Positions 25,797-36,581 of a stretch of 64,000 bases of DNA are shown one piece after another; position 1 is the stretch's first letter, and every line of letters begins with the position of its first letter. The notes under the pieces are model-generated. The model saw nothing but the letters and a program-made list of their open reading frames with translations, was not told the origin of the DNA and searched no databases. A program made the position numbers and the translations under genes. The DNA comes from Hydractinia symbiolongicarpus (Eukaryota; Cnidaria; Hydrozoa; Anthoathecata; Hydractiniidae), in the NCBI RefSeq assembly GCF_029227915.1, contig NC_079877.1, positions 12,647,351-12,711,350 of the forward strand. Reading direction: 5' to 3'.

Positions 25797-28700
25797 TGAT
25801 GATGATGATAAGTGTTAAATGCACTTTCCTCAAAAAAATACTTTGTGTAAACTTCGAAAAATGTTGGGCTGTTAAATGTTACTCACCTAATATATTCATT
25901 AGCCAGCATCCCCAGGAAACCTCCACATGAATATCCTTGCTAAAAGTAATTATTTGTCAAAAAATTATCAAAAAGCTGTTATTTCTAACTATTCTTGATC
26001 CATACTCTCACATAATGCCCATACACATATAAATTAAAGTGTCTTCAATTTAATTGGCTGTATTTTTGCATCCAATTTGTATAAGGTTAACAGAGGTTTT
26101 TTATTTTTTTAGTGTTTTTACCGTCTATTTTTACTCTAATGTTAAATCGGAGCAATTAAAAATTTCAATGGTTATGATGTCATAGTTGCTTTAGGTTTCC
26201 CATAATATACTCATGGTATGTAAACAAAATTAAGACCAGCATGCTAGCAGGTGAATGGAAACTTTGATTTGTTGACCCTGAGGCATGTTTATACATAATA
26301 AATTGTTAATATAACAATAGAAAGACAAAAAGACAAAGCATATTCAGTTTCCATATGATTTGCATGAGAAATGCTAAATGATTTTTCGTTGAAACTTCAC
26401 GTAACTCCAGATATAGCTTTTTAAATATTTATTTTTCTTGTCACTCGACTGCCATCTTGGTTATCTTCGACCTTCTTTGTCATTAAATATTTTTCATTCT
26501 AGCTTCAGTCTTTTTAGTGGCATGTATTATTTATGTATTATTTCAGTAGCGCTTTATTTTGGAAGGCAAATAAAATATCAAGGTGTGACTATAAGCCCAT
26601 AAAAATTCATGGAAAAAGTTGAAGAGGGAAGGGAAAGGGGGCTGCATCACTCTTCCCCCTCCAGCACGAATAGGATTGAGGGCGGTTACAACCTCTGTAA
26701 TTTGAGACAGCACTCAGCATTTGCCAAGGTAATTACTAAAATAATTTCAAAACATGTACCTTCGCGTTAGCAATTATTTGAGGTGGTAAAATCGCACATG
26801 AAAGTCGCTAGGCCTTGTTGATCAGACATGTAAAAAATAGCCCAACGAAAAAAAGTATTTGTTCTTCCAGAGCATAGTTTAGTTGCCTCTTACAGCAACC
26901 TTGTCCCAAAGGATTGTTAAGAACAAGGTTGGAAATACTCCCTTGAGCATCATACCCGCCTAGGTTGACAGGTTATAGTTCAGCAAATTTTACAACCTGT
27001 TTGTTGAAATAAATTCTTTTAAATTTGAAATAAAAGAAATCATGCACACACCTGCTTTTAATATTATTTTTTTGTTTTATTGCTTAGAAAGCTAGTACAT
27101 CATGTTGAAATATTTTTTTACAAAAACAAATCATTCGTACAGAGATCGATTGGAAAGTATGAATTTATGTAAAGTATGAAAGTATGAAAAAAATTTTTAA
27201 CTTTTTTGCGACAGTATATTATTTGTTTTTGGCTATGAAAGTCATTAATAATAGCAAGTCATTAATAAGGTCATGTGCTACCAGAAAGGACTAGAGCTAG
27301 CCTGAAATTTTTACCGAACAAGAAGATCGAAGCAGCCATCAAGGCGGCAAGAAAAACAAATATTTAAAAAACGATATCTGGGGTTACATGAACTTTTAAT
27401 AAAAAGTAAATATGTCATTGGGAATTTCTTATGAAAATCTTTCAGGAAGTCCAACTTGTAAAAGTACCTTAGGATCCCTTTAAAACGACACTACCGATAC
27501 ACATATATTATGTCGAAAAATGAACTTTGTGTTAAAAATGGAAATTTTTAAATGCTTGTATTTTGCTCAATCTAAATTATTTTTTTGTTTAAAATTTTTA
27601 AAATTTAATGCACAAAATTCCCTATCCCAACTGGTGTAACTAAAGGTGATGATTTTTTTGGAGTTTTGAGTTACTATAAATTTGCAAGACTTTCTGCCAT
27701 TATTCTTTCTCAGTATGAATAATCTTGCCACAACATGGGTCTCAGTTTTGCCAAAAATGTAAGAACATGCTATGGCAAATCAAAGATGGTATTCTTATAA
27801 AAATATCAAAACTACAACAAGGGTGCTCTTTAAAGGGAGCAGTGGTTTGGAAAGAAACAAGTATTCATATAATCTGGGAAAGTATACAGGATAAAATGAA
27901 ACAGTTGTCATGCAAGCCTGTCTAATGAATAAATGATACTGACAGTAGTTCTGGACAAGTTTTATTGAGATTGTTAGTGAATGAAATTAGTTTTTATAGA
28001 TGTTATAGTTAGTTTGATGTTTATATATTTATCCCATGGTAAAAATACTGAACATAAATGAAAAAATATAATTACATACAAGAGAAAAACAGAAAGATAA
28101 TTTAAACCACCTGTGTTTGAAGTTGTGAAGGTAGTCCTTAAAAATTTCCGAAGTATATATATATATCAATGTTTTTTAAAAAAGTCAACAAAACTAAAAA
28201 AAACACATTTGATTCAAAAATAGACATACTAAATTCCCTTAAAATGTGTTTTTGTATACGTAAATTTTAATGTAAATACAGCTGACAGCCCCCAAAAAGA
28301 TGTTACATTAGATTATATGATTTTGGCTTTAACGATTGCGTGGCAGCCAAAAAGATGCGGGTGCTAGGTAAAGTGAGATCCTTTTTATTCCGTTTCTTCG
28401 CAACGAAAGTATTATTACCACTTTATAGGAATATATGCCAATCAGAAGTTATCTGTCTACACTCAATAATAGTTTAAAGCTTCAAAAATGTTTCCATAGA
28501 AAGAAATGGCCTGGAAAAGACCTTTCTTTAGCAAGCTTCTTCATCTTTCTGCATGCCATGCAGCTGTTAGAGTCAGAAGGGCTTACCGCGGAAAATATAA
28601 ACATTAAAAAAGTTCAATATTTACGTAATTTACAGGTGCACTATAACAATACAGAATAGCAATATTCATGTAAGATTATGGAGTCTGACACACTGTGCCC

Positions 28701-29455
28701 TGTCTCATGAACAAGAATCAAGTTAATAGAGAGCCTTAAGCTAACCAAAATAATAAAGCTAAAAAAAATTTTCTTGAAATTTCTAGAACAATCTTGGGAA
28801 ATAATTCAATACACCTTTACAATAATTTGGGAAAACTAACACTCCATTGCAGAATATTTTGCGATCGGGAAGGAGGTAAACATCAAACTTTTATAAGAGT
28901 TTATTAAGGAGAAAACAAGTTTTTTCGTGATAACTTTTCTTGCCGCATTTTGTTTTTAATGAAAAGTACACATAAGTTGTATCTTATTATTATTAATGTT
29001 TCCTGAAAATCTGAAAGAAATTGATTCAACGGAAGTATATATTGTAAAACGATGGAGAGCCGTAGGAACGCATGTACAATTGAATTAATGTATATAACGG
29101 TGCTTCCTATTATGCTCACCTTGTGCAAGAAAAGTATTAAGATAGATATGCATATTTAACATAGACAAAGCAGAAAAGCATAACTGAAGAGATTTTAACA
29201 ATAAAGGTCCTCAAAAATAATAAGTAAGTAGTAAGTACGTGGTAAGAGTTTATATTTCTCGTTGTTGATCAGTTAATACACTAGCTAAGTTAAAAATAAA
29301 GTTAAAAATATAAGTACATGAGCATCTTCAAAACAAAACAAAAAGATAAAAACCGACAAAAATAATACAACCTGTGTGTTGGAATCGCCAATAAAGTAAA
29401 GCTTAGGATACATCCATTTGCCTTGTCCCTCTGTTCCTTGCTTTTCGGCTGCCAT
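19214..29455 (-). CDS. IAH1: Isoamyl acetate-hydrolysing esterase-like SGNH hydrolase, five exons
   Basis: Minus-strand exons are 29372-29455, 25887-25939, 23112-23419, 21041-21159 and 19214-19381. Phases 0, 2, 1, 0 join to 243 aa; human IAH1 has 248. SGNH/GDSL blocks are present: GDSN with nucleophile Ser25, the RGFSGY block at 53-58, GSND at 89-92, and DGLH near the end with Asp196 and His199 as the other triad members. IAH1 hydrolyses short acyl esters and is a soluble enzyme. The start is the first ATG (MAAEKQGTEG), 440 bp from the oppositely directed FLAD1. Introns carry LINE fragments in the opposite direction, a nested repeat and short elements. The exons are undamaged, so the gene looks functional. 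Confidence 0.9.
20062..20107 (-). other. Possible cryptic exon end in IAH1 intron 4
   Basis: On the minus strand an open stretch ends at a strong donor, AATAG|GTAAGT. The gene is complete without it and no convincing acceptor is seen, so this may be chance or an alternative exon. Confidence 0.15.
21181..21372 (-). mobile_element. LINE/SINE 3' end with (GAT)n tail
   Basis: Read on the minus strand, this ends with a block containing GGAAAACGGACGTTAAGC and a GAT-repeat tail. The same end (GCATGGAAAACGGACGTTAAGC-like) closes LINE copy B at 25724-25810 on the plus strand, so the two share a 3' end. The tail stops about 20 bp before the acceptor of IAH1 exon 4. Confidence 0.7.
21493..21627 (-). 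mobile_element. Short dispersed repeat (about 140 bp), copy 1
   Basis: It runs from ACTAGTCGTTAGCC to ATTATAATATA when read on the minus strand. It matches the plus-strand copy at 34302-34452 over its full length with scattered changes, including the TTTTTATACC and CATTTTGCGTGACAGACAGA blocks. Family not identified. Confidence 0.75.
21850..22972 (+). mobile_element. LINE fragment A: reverse transcriptase part
   Basis: A plus-strand open frame of 290 codons (22051-22923) encodes the N-terminal and middle part of a non-LTR reverse transcriptase, with the palm block FAFVDLEKAFDRVPR. It lies in IAH1 intron 3, antisense to IAH1. After a frameshift the sequence reads on through GVHQGSVLSPL (the motif before the catalytic YxDD), then is cut. 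The YxDD core, and the endonuclease in front, are absent. Compared with copy B it lacks six bases (one GK pair) near 22540 and has lost the 3' tail. I do not assign a clade. Confidence 0.85.
24168..24676. mobile_element. Nested 0.5-kb repeat, copy 1
   Basis: This interrupts LINE copy B. It matches 26049-26555 at roughly 96 percent over 509 bp, from TTTAATTGGCTGTATTTTTG to CAGTAGCGCTTT. About 70 further bases (to about 24747) lie before the LINE resumes, so the full element may be longer. No terminal inverted repeat or coding potential is seen. Confidence 0.75.
25757..25809 (+). repeat. GATGAC/GATGAT microsatellite, LINE tail
   Basis: Short repeats of ACGATG followed by ATG repeats sit directly after the LINE B 3' end, as expected for the tail of this LINE/SINE type. 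Confidence 0.85.
26049..26555. mobile_element. 0.5-kb repeat, copy 2
   Basis: This is the direct-orientation partner of 24168-24676. It is not inside a LINE, so it marks both ends of the shared unit better than copy 1. Confidence 0.75.
26556..29370. other. IAH1 intron 1, mostly featureless
   Basis: This is intronic. At about 27310-27390 part of the 0.5-kb repeat family recurs in inverted orientation (CCAGATATCGTTTTTTAAAT on the minus strand). Open frames at 27725-27925 and 28435-28659 are not recognisable proteins. Confidence 0.45.
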
Positions 29456-29894
29456 TTTGTTTTTTCCGCATGTTCTGAGAAATATATCGAATCCTATTTG
29501 GGATTGTTTCGCACAAGGTTGATTGGATGTACGAGGTTGGTCAGTCGAGGTCTATCTATCTATCTATCTATCTACGAAGACAGGCAACATTGTACGAAGT
29601 TGCCCTTAATGCTATAAATGAAGTATAAAAGTGAACATTTTTTGCACACTGTAAAATTAAATCAAAAGTCCTTAAATAGTTAAGAAATAGTAATTATCTG
29701 ATCAACCCCTCAAAGCCTTTTTTTTGGACAATCTCCAGCATACGCGCCAGCAAGAAAAAAAATCTTAGGGGTTCCTAAATATTCCCGATGTACAAAAGTT
29801 AGTCAGTATTGTACTAAGATGGGTCAATCTCTAAAGTCCAACATTGCAAAGTAAAAGAAATCGCACGGAACATGATTTCCAGGTCCATGAAAAT
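29456..29894. promoter_or_regulatory. Shared divergent promoter region of IAH1 and FLAD1
   Basis: The two start codons face away from each other across 439 bp. The stretch holds a TCTA microsatellite (29551-29574). No TATA box is evident. A bidirectional promoter is inference from the spacing. Confidence 0.5.
29551..29574. repeat. TCTA microsatellite
   Basis: About six copies of TCTA sit in the IAH1-FLAD1 intergenic region. Confidence 0.9.
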
Positions 29895-32800
29895 ATGCTG
29901 AGCAGCTCAACATTTGACAGAAAAAGATTACTCCATCACACGTCTTTCTTTTATGCGAAATATGCCCACAAATGTTCCTTTAGTTGCAGTTATTTTTCTA
30001 AATGGTTTTCCACTTTAAAAATGGAGGGTAAAACAGTTCAAGACGATAATAAAAACTCTGCATCACAGAGAACTGATGCTGGAATAATTATTATTGGTGA
30101 CGAAATTTTAAAAGGCCATACTAAAGACACAAATGCTTCTTTCCTTCTCAGTAAGTTATGGACAAATGGAGTTTATGTTGAAAAAGTATCCTTTCTTCCT
30201 GACAATATTGATCAGATAGCAAAGAAAGTAAGAAAGTTTTCTTCCAGATATTCCTTTGTCATAACTGCAGGCGGTGTTGGACCAACACATGATGATGTCA
30301 CATACAAAGGTATTTCAAAGGCCTTTGATGAACCATTAATAGTTAATAAACAGATAAAGAACATGTTGGAAATTTTTTCTGGGACTAATGAATTATCACA
30401 AAGCTTTTTAAAAATGGCTACTGTTCCCGAAACTTCAAAAGTGATATTTGGCATTGATCCTCTTACAAATAGGGAAGTAAACTTCCCATTGCTATGTGTT
30501 AGAAATGTTTACATTTTTCCAGGAGTTCCTCAATACTTACAGAAATCATTTCTTGCCAATAAACATTTATTCTCTGGCAAGAGCACATTTTTATTGACAA
30601 AAATTTATCTATCAGCAAATGAAGACATCATCGCATCTTGCATTGAAAAATTGAGTGAAAAATTTTCAGATGTTCATGTAGGCTCATATCCAATGTTGAA
30701 TGATGTATACAAAGTCAAAGTGACTTTAGAAGCAGAGGTGCAAGAACAATTAGATCTAGCATATGATGCTCTTATAAAAGATCTCCCAAATGATATTATT
30801 GTGTCAATAAAAAAATGTTTACCAAACAACAGAGATGCTCATCACGAAATGTTTAATACATCAACCGTTAAAATTCGAAGAAACATGTCATCCCCACAAT
30901 GTAGGTGTTGTTTTCAGCAGATTACCTTATTATAATACTATTTAAGGCTTTCTGGTAAATGCTTATTCTTGTATTTGCGTTAAATTTTAACCACAAATCT
31001 TCTGATGGTTTTGCTTTGCATATTGCAAAAAACAATTGTTTTTATTAATGCATCTACAAACTCCTTTAAGAGATGCTCTTACCTTGTCTATGGTAATATC
31101 CGTACATTTTACTCATGTTTTGACAGTCTGGTGCTGTTTTATTGACAGCACTAGACTGGTCCCCAGCAAAAATATTTTGTGTTAGGATCACAAGTGCTGC
31201 TGCAAAAATTTTGCCTGTAGTAGTGTTATGACTTACTAAGAAGGATTAGATATGCACTTGTAAAATTAATTTTATCTGCAGATTGTCAGAAAAAAATGCT
31301 GATGCCCACCTATTACAACACGTATTAATATCCACTGCACTACACATTTAATCAAAATGTTCTACCAAATTTCCCTAACATGGCTTCAATTAATCCAGAG
31401 TTATGGTAATATTTACTCGCCCGTATGGAATGGCAGCCAAGGGAAATCAAACACCGTTTTCACACACAATGTGAAAGAATAATAACCACTAAGCTACAAG
31501 GCTATAAATAATGCAGCTTTTAGGATTATTGCCATTTCTAAATCAGAATCTTTATCTATGTAACCATCCTCGAAGTTTCAATGTGATCATTTTGGCTACA
31601 CACCACACAGAATAGCTTATTTGAACTCCATTATATATGCCCTCATTGGTTTAAATGGATCTCTTTTCTATCTTTTAGAGGTCTGGCACATAACTGGCAA
31701 TCTTAAAAATGTATCTTTGAAAGCTTACAATAAGTTAATAATGTAAATAAAAATAGCAGAAAGTTATAAGGCAAGTGCTAACCTCAAAAAAGAAGAACTT
31801 TAGAAATAATTATTTTTCTGTGTTCTGAAGAATTTAAATTAAAGGCAAAAATTATCTTAAAAAGGCAAAAACACCTTAAAAAATTACGAAAAAATGCAGT
31901 GATAAAAAGACTCCATGATTAATATATCACATATTTACAGCCTTGTTTGCCTTAAAAATTATTCCAATGTTTTTGTTGTTTTTCTTACAAACGTCTTGGA
32001 GTTCTCTTTGTGCATAGACTTCACTCCATTCCCCTTTAATCTTTTCTCTCCTATTCCTTTCTTTCACTTCTCAAACTTTTGCACTTTAATTTTTTCATAG
32101 ATTGTGCTGTAAGAACTGAGCCATCTGCGTATTATAAATCCCATGGACAATCAGTTTTGAGCTCCATTGGAAGCACTTCCAAGATTAAAACAACCCTGAT
32201 GTAACGCTAAATTCTTCCCTTAAGTGAATAGTAAGCCTGACATGAATTTTAGTATTATTGATAATAGTGCCAATGATCTTCCTGGTTTGTCAACATATTC
32301 AAAGGTAAACTTCTGGTCATGTTCTTTCAGGCAGCTTGTCAACCAATGAATTTACATGTTCCCACTCTCCCTGTTCCCACCTAAGAAGAGCTGGAAATTA
32401 GCTTGTGCCCACTATGGTGTAGTGATCATGGCAAAACATAAAAATGAGGGTTTTACTTCTAAAACATCATCCATCTTCACTGCTTTCTTTCCTTTGTGTT
32501 TTTCTTTCATATTTAGCACTAGTCTTGTTAATGAATAAACAATTGAAACAAAACCATCAAGACGGTTTCCATAAGGTTACTGGGAATTTATTTCATTTAT
32601 TATGTGTTCTATCAAAACAGTGCTAGCAGACTTAGAGATCATGGGAAACAGGATTTAAGAGAATTTATTGTTTTGAGGAACGAAGACAGCATGCAACGGA
32701 CAGAGCGTTTAAAATATTTTTTTCAGACTGTTTTAGGTTGTTCCTGACTTTTGTAGATTGTTCTAGCCTATTTCAAGTTGTCCTAGCCTGTTTCAGGCTG

Positions 32801-33807
32801 TTCTGGCCTAAACCACCATGTCTGTTGCTATTTGTTTAGAACAATATTTAGTTTTACTAAGAGGAAAAATGATACAGCATATCATTTGCTTTTAACCATT
32901 TATGCTGTTTCAAACTTGTGGTCATTTACAATACTGGAACTTGCATATGTTCCCTACGACAAGATAGTATTTGCTAAAAGTTGCCAAGGCAAATTTAGTT
33001 GTCAGGGCTGTGAACAGGACCTGCTTAATGGGATTATTTTGAAATATTTAATGGCCTAGTTCTAAATATATATCTTCATTTTCTTTAGTATCCTCACTGT
33101 CATTAGTTGACTTGGATCATTATCTTGATGTCAACAACAACTCAAAATTGAGTATTTCTATCAAATGTGCATGGGCTGTCTTTGTACAGACTATGCAAAT
33201 GTATACATTGGATGAAGTTTGCATTGGTTTTAACGGTGGGAAAGATTGTACAGCTGTCCTGCATCTCTTTGTGGCATTTATGAAAAAAATGTTTCCAGAT
33301 AATACAAAACGACTGCTAGGTTTGTACTTAAAACATTCCAATCCATTTGAAGAAGCACATATATTTATCAAAGACTGTGAAGTTAATTATAACTTAGAAA
33401 TGATAGTCATACCAGGCAGTATAAAGGAAGGTTTGACCAAATTAAAAACTTCCCATCCACAAATCAAAGCTGTTATTATGGGTACCCGGCGACATGACCC
33501 TTATTCGTCTTCCCTCCGGGCATTCACAGTGACTGACGAAGGATGGCCTAGCTACATGCGAGTATTGCCGATTTTGGACTGGAGTTACTGTGAGGTTTGG
33601 GAGCTGCTACGAACTTTCCGCCTGCCATATTGTAAGTTGTACAATGATGGCTACACATCGTTAGGTTCAACTACAAACACAACAAAGAATCCAGCTTTGT
33701 TACTACCTGATGGAAGATATTCTCCGGCATACGCTTTGAAAAATGAGTTTGCTGAAAGAACTGGAAGGGATAAAAAAGAAGGACAAAACAGTGACACAGA
33801 AGAGTAG
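29895..33807 (+). CDS. FLAD1: FAD synthase, two coding exons
   Basis: Exons 29895-30900 and 33089-33807 join in phase 1 (CAA T|TA) to 574 aa; human FLAD1 has 587. The enzyme adenylates FMN to FAD. The N-terminal half is a molybdopterin-binding (MoaB/CinA-like) domain from about residue 61, with GDEILKGHTKDTN and GGVGPTHDD (126-134). The C-terminal half is the PAPS-reductase-like FAD synthase domain with GFNGGKDCTA (GGKD 384-387), GTRRHDPYSSSL and a conserved W-P...MRVLPILDW block. The first ATG gives a basic, Ser/Phe-rich 42-residue leader typical of mitochondrial targeting. An in-frame ATG at 30021 would give a 532-aa cytosolic form, as two forms exist in mammals. The upstream frame opens from a TTG at 29844, which I did not use. 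Confidence 0.93.
30901..33088. other. FLAD1 intron
   Basis: This 2,188-bp intron has donor GTAGGT and acceptor TTTCTTTAG. It holds a degenerate minisatellite at 32726-32812 and nothing else I can name. Confidence 0.75.
32726..32812. repeat. Degenerate 20-bp minisatellite
   Basis: Four to five imperfect copies of a unit close to TGTTTCAGGCTGTTCTGGCC sit in the FLAD1 intron. Confidence 0.7.
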
Positions 33808-34301
33808 TAATTTCGTTCTAGAAAATTAGGCTTTGTTATTGATACACAGATATTTTATCGCATATTTCAGTTTTTTTTAAAAAAAAAATAAGGGACTATT
33901 TATTATGAGTCCATTTTTAGGGCTGCTTCAATTAACTGGTGTGATTTTCACACACTGGTTTTGATTTTCAATAAGAAACAGGAACCATTTTTTATTTTGT
34001 TTGATGTTTTAAACATTTCCAGCTATTTCCACCTATTAAGAGATATTATTTTTTATATTACATATTACAATTTCAGCAACAGTTTACGGAGTGATACAGT
34101 TTATTTTAAAAATAAACGCTTAATTGACAGTGACGTCAAATGTTTTATTTACTTTCCCACACATTTCTCTTTTTCTTTAGAATGAATTTTAATTGTTTAT
34201 AACACGTTTTTAAAGAATTTTTGATTTCAAGGGTCAATTTTTGTTGAATATAGAAAAGTGTTATAATTCTTTTTTGCAGAATCAGTAGCTGCATTTTTAA
34301 C
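33808..34301. other. FLAD1 3' flank
   Basis: This is AT-rich, presumably 3' UTR and intergenic. No further gene is seen. Confidence 0.5.
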
Positions 34302-34452
34302 AAACTAGTCGTTAGCCCGTGAAAAAATCCACGGGTTCACCCGTCCTTTTTATACCGCACTGCGTGCGCCTCGCTACCTCCGCAGCTGAGCTACCATTTT
34401 GCGTGACAGACAGATGGACAGACAGACGTATACGGGCATTATAATATATAGA
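34302..34452 (+). mobile_element. Short dispersed repeat (about 140 bp), copy 2
   Basis: Starts AAACTAGTCGTTAGCC and ends ATTATAATATATAGA. It is the plus-strand partner of 21493-21627, with a few extra bases in the GACAGACAGA stretch. Confidence 0.75.
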
Positions 34453-34477
34453 TTCCCGAATTTTAAATGATAGAAAA

Positions 34478-34897
34478 AAATTCCACAGAGTTTAGAATTT
34501 GCAGTGTATGAATTTATAGAAGGGAAGGTATGAATTCTAACAGAAACCACTGCAGAACTTTGTACTTTTATGTTCCGAAAAAGAAGTCATTTAGCATACC
34601 TTAAAATAACTTATTTTTTAGAAAATCCAATTTGGCAAATTTTGCTATAGAAAGTTTCCTTTCACATGAAATATTTTATCTGTGAAATCTATACCTATGT
34701 TATTGTTTTAATTTTTTAAACCGTGTTGTTAGATTACTGATTGATTACATTCTCTTTCGTTTAATTCATGTGAAGTACGCAGTTCAAGTACGCGAAAGTT
34801 AGATTGAATTGACGGATCTGCCTTAAGGAAATTAATTTTCGCGTCTTTTAAAATTACTGACAATTAATGACTACAAATTCTAAACTCTGTGGAATTT
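34478..34897. mobile_element. MITE-like element with 24-bp perfect terminal inverted repeats
   Basis: The arms 34478-34501 and 34874-34897 are perfect inverted copies; the first begins AAATTCCACAGAGTTTAG. The interior has no coding potential. No target-site duplication is obvious. Confidence 0.75.
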
Positions 34898-35599
34898 CAT
34901 CAAGCTGTGTTTTACACAAACAACGCATTTATTTGTGGGGAATGATTTCTAACGTCATTTCTAACGTCACAAGATTTTAACTCTCGCAAAAATTAATTCG
35001 CGTAAGGTGAGCGAAGAAAGTATTTTTGTGACATTAATAATAATATTTCCCAACTGCAGTTGGCACCACTACGGGAAACTCATTGAAGCTCAAGTTGCAG
35101 GAATGGAAAAGAAATCTTGGGAATATTTTTTTTAGTCGTCAGGTTATGGAACTGTTCGCGTTTGTCTCCATTGTCTTTTGAATTTCTTATCTTTTTTTTG
35201 TTTAACGAAATTAATTCTGGTAAAAAGGTTAGAAAACCTCTGGAATAGTAGTAATAAATCTATATTTGGCAAAAAAAATGTTAGATTTTTAAGATATAGC
35301 GAAAAACGCAAACAAATGTAGCTAAACAAGCGATTACAATTTACTACAATCAACTTCAATCGCAAAGGACGACGTACTTAGCGCTGTGTGGTCGTCCAAC
35401 CGGCACAATGTCCACTGGAAACAGAAATGCGCGCACAACTTCACAATGGCGGCGATTAATTTATTTGTCGAAATCATGAAATCATGTCCTTATACACTGC
35501 CGCACTGACAACGCTCCTAAAGAAACAAATTGATTGACTTTTAAAACGGTCAGTGGGTGCAAAAGCGCTCTTAAATATTGCGCAATAATAAACAGCCGG
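34898..35599. other. Intergenic, GC-richer patch near 35380-35470
   Basis: No gene is recognised. A GC-richer patch (GCGCTGTGTGGTCGTCCAAC) stands out from its AT-rich surroundings but matches nothing I can name. Confidence 0.4.
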
Positions 35600-35630
35600 T
35601 CCTAGCCGGTTTTGGTCTCTCCCTGCCCCT

Positions 35631-35793
35631 TATGGCCTTAGCATTAGTACAAGAATCAGAGAAGGAGAATGAGCAAAGGATTAAAGACTTAGAGAATGAT
35701 GTTTATAACTGTAAATAAATGGAACGCTGTAAGGACTGTGAGCGTATGCTGCATGAGTATGACAGGTGTACTGTGGACGAATGCTTGTGGTGA
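35631..35793 (+). CDS. Two very short ORFs at the left end of the Polinton
   Basis: A 28-codon frame (35631-35717) with charged, coiled-coil-like residues is followed immediately by a 24-codon cysteine-bearing frame (ATG at 35719). Both are too short to judge and may be remnants. Confidence 0.2.
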
Positions 35794-35902
35794 AAGCTAA
35801 AATATTATGCTGGTACTGCTATCAGGAATATATAACGGGGTTAGTTGCGTATGTAGGACGAGCAGCAATCCTCGGAGTCTGTTTGAATTACAATAAAGCA
35901 GG

Positions 35903-36468
35903 ATGCTACAATTTGAGAATGAGCTTGTCAACCCAAAACTTTTCTACTCATTTGCTACTACCTTTACAGACATCAATGATATCAACTTGGACTATCTAAC
36001 AGTGTCAGATCCCATGCCCACCAATGGAGGTAAGGATAACCGGTATTTTATAGGCTACCATACACGAGACCTCGTGGTAGCCCTCAGGGTAAAACAAAAA
36101 TCTGGTCCCCATATGGAGTCACCCGGTACAACGCCAATGCTGTACCAGCGATAAATCTTGATTTGGAAGAGTACCCCGATTGGGTTGCGAATTATCGCCA
36201 AATCTGGTTCAGAATCGAAGAGCTGATATCTCAGCAATTGACGACAGAGCCTGTGAAAAAGAACCGTTATGTAAACGCCAAGTTTAAGTACTACAAGGAC
36301 GCGATCACAACTAAATTCTATGGTATGCCAGTACCCTACGATGAACCCTGCCAAGTCAGTGCCATCCTGGCACTATCATCGGTGTATATGCAGGGTAAAC
36401 ACTACTACCGTCAGGTACATATTATTGAAGGTCGATATAAGGACTTCAAAGTGTTGAGTGAGGATTAA
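35903..36468 (+). pseudogene. Polinton ORF of unknown function, one frameshift
   Basis: The first frame (35903-36154) and the second (from about 36100 to 36468) continue one protein. The switch lies at or near the A-run by 36100. The product would be about 190 aa with no motif I recognise. It is preserved well enough to suggest that it is a conserved Polinton gene. Confidence 0.55.
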
Positions 36469-36581
36469 AAAACCATGTATTTTAGAGGCCACACAAGACC
36501 TATAAAATATTTATAATTAAGGGCTATAAACAGGTGGGGGCTCTACGTAGCGCTTGCATACTGTACAGACTGAAGTTTTTT

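Larger units (their letters stand above)
23840..25810 (+). mobile_element. LINE fragment B, interrupted by a nested repeat
   Basis: This second LINE copy in IAH1 intron 2 is about 97 percent like copy A by eye. It starts earlier, with a frame from 23877 that includes VVWKLKEEIVARQF. It is interrupted at about 24168 by a 0.58-kb insertion, and resumes at about 24748 with an open frame of 292 codons (24796-25674). It has the same cut after VLSPL as copy A, followed directly by the 3' end sequence and a GATGAC-type tail. Confidence 0.85.

Noticed and set aside
29844-29894. TTG start of FLAD1 upstream of the first ATG
   Set aside because: Animal genes rarely start at TTG, and the ATG at 29895 already opens a fitting leader.
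33112-33807. Second FLAD1 exon as a separate gene starting at TTG 33112
   Set aside because: The frame is open upstream to an acceptor at 33088 and joins in phase to the first exon, giving the length and domain order of full FLAD1.
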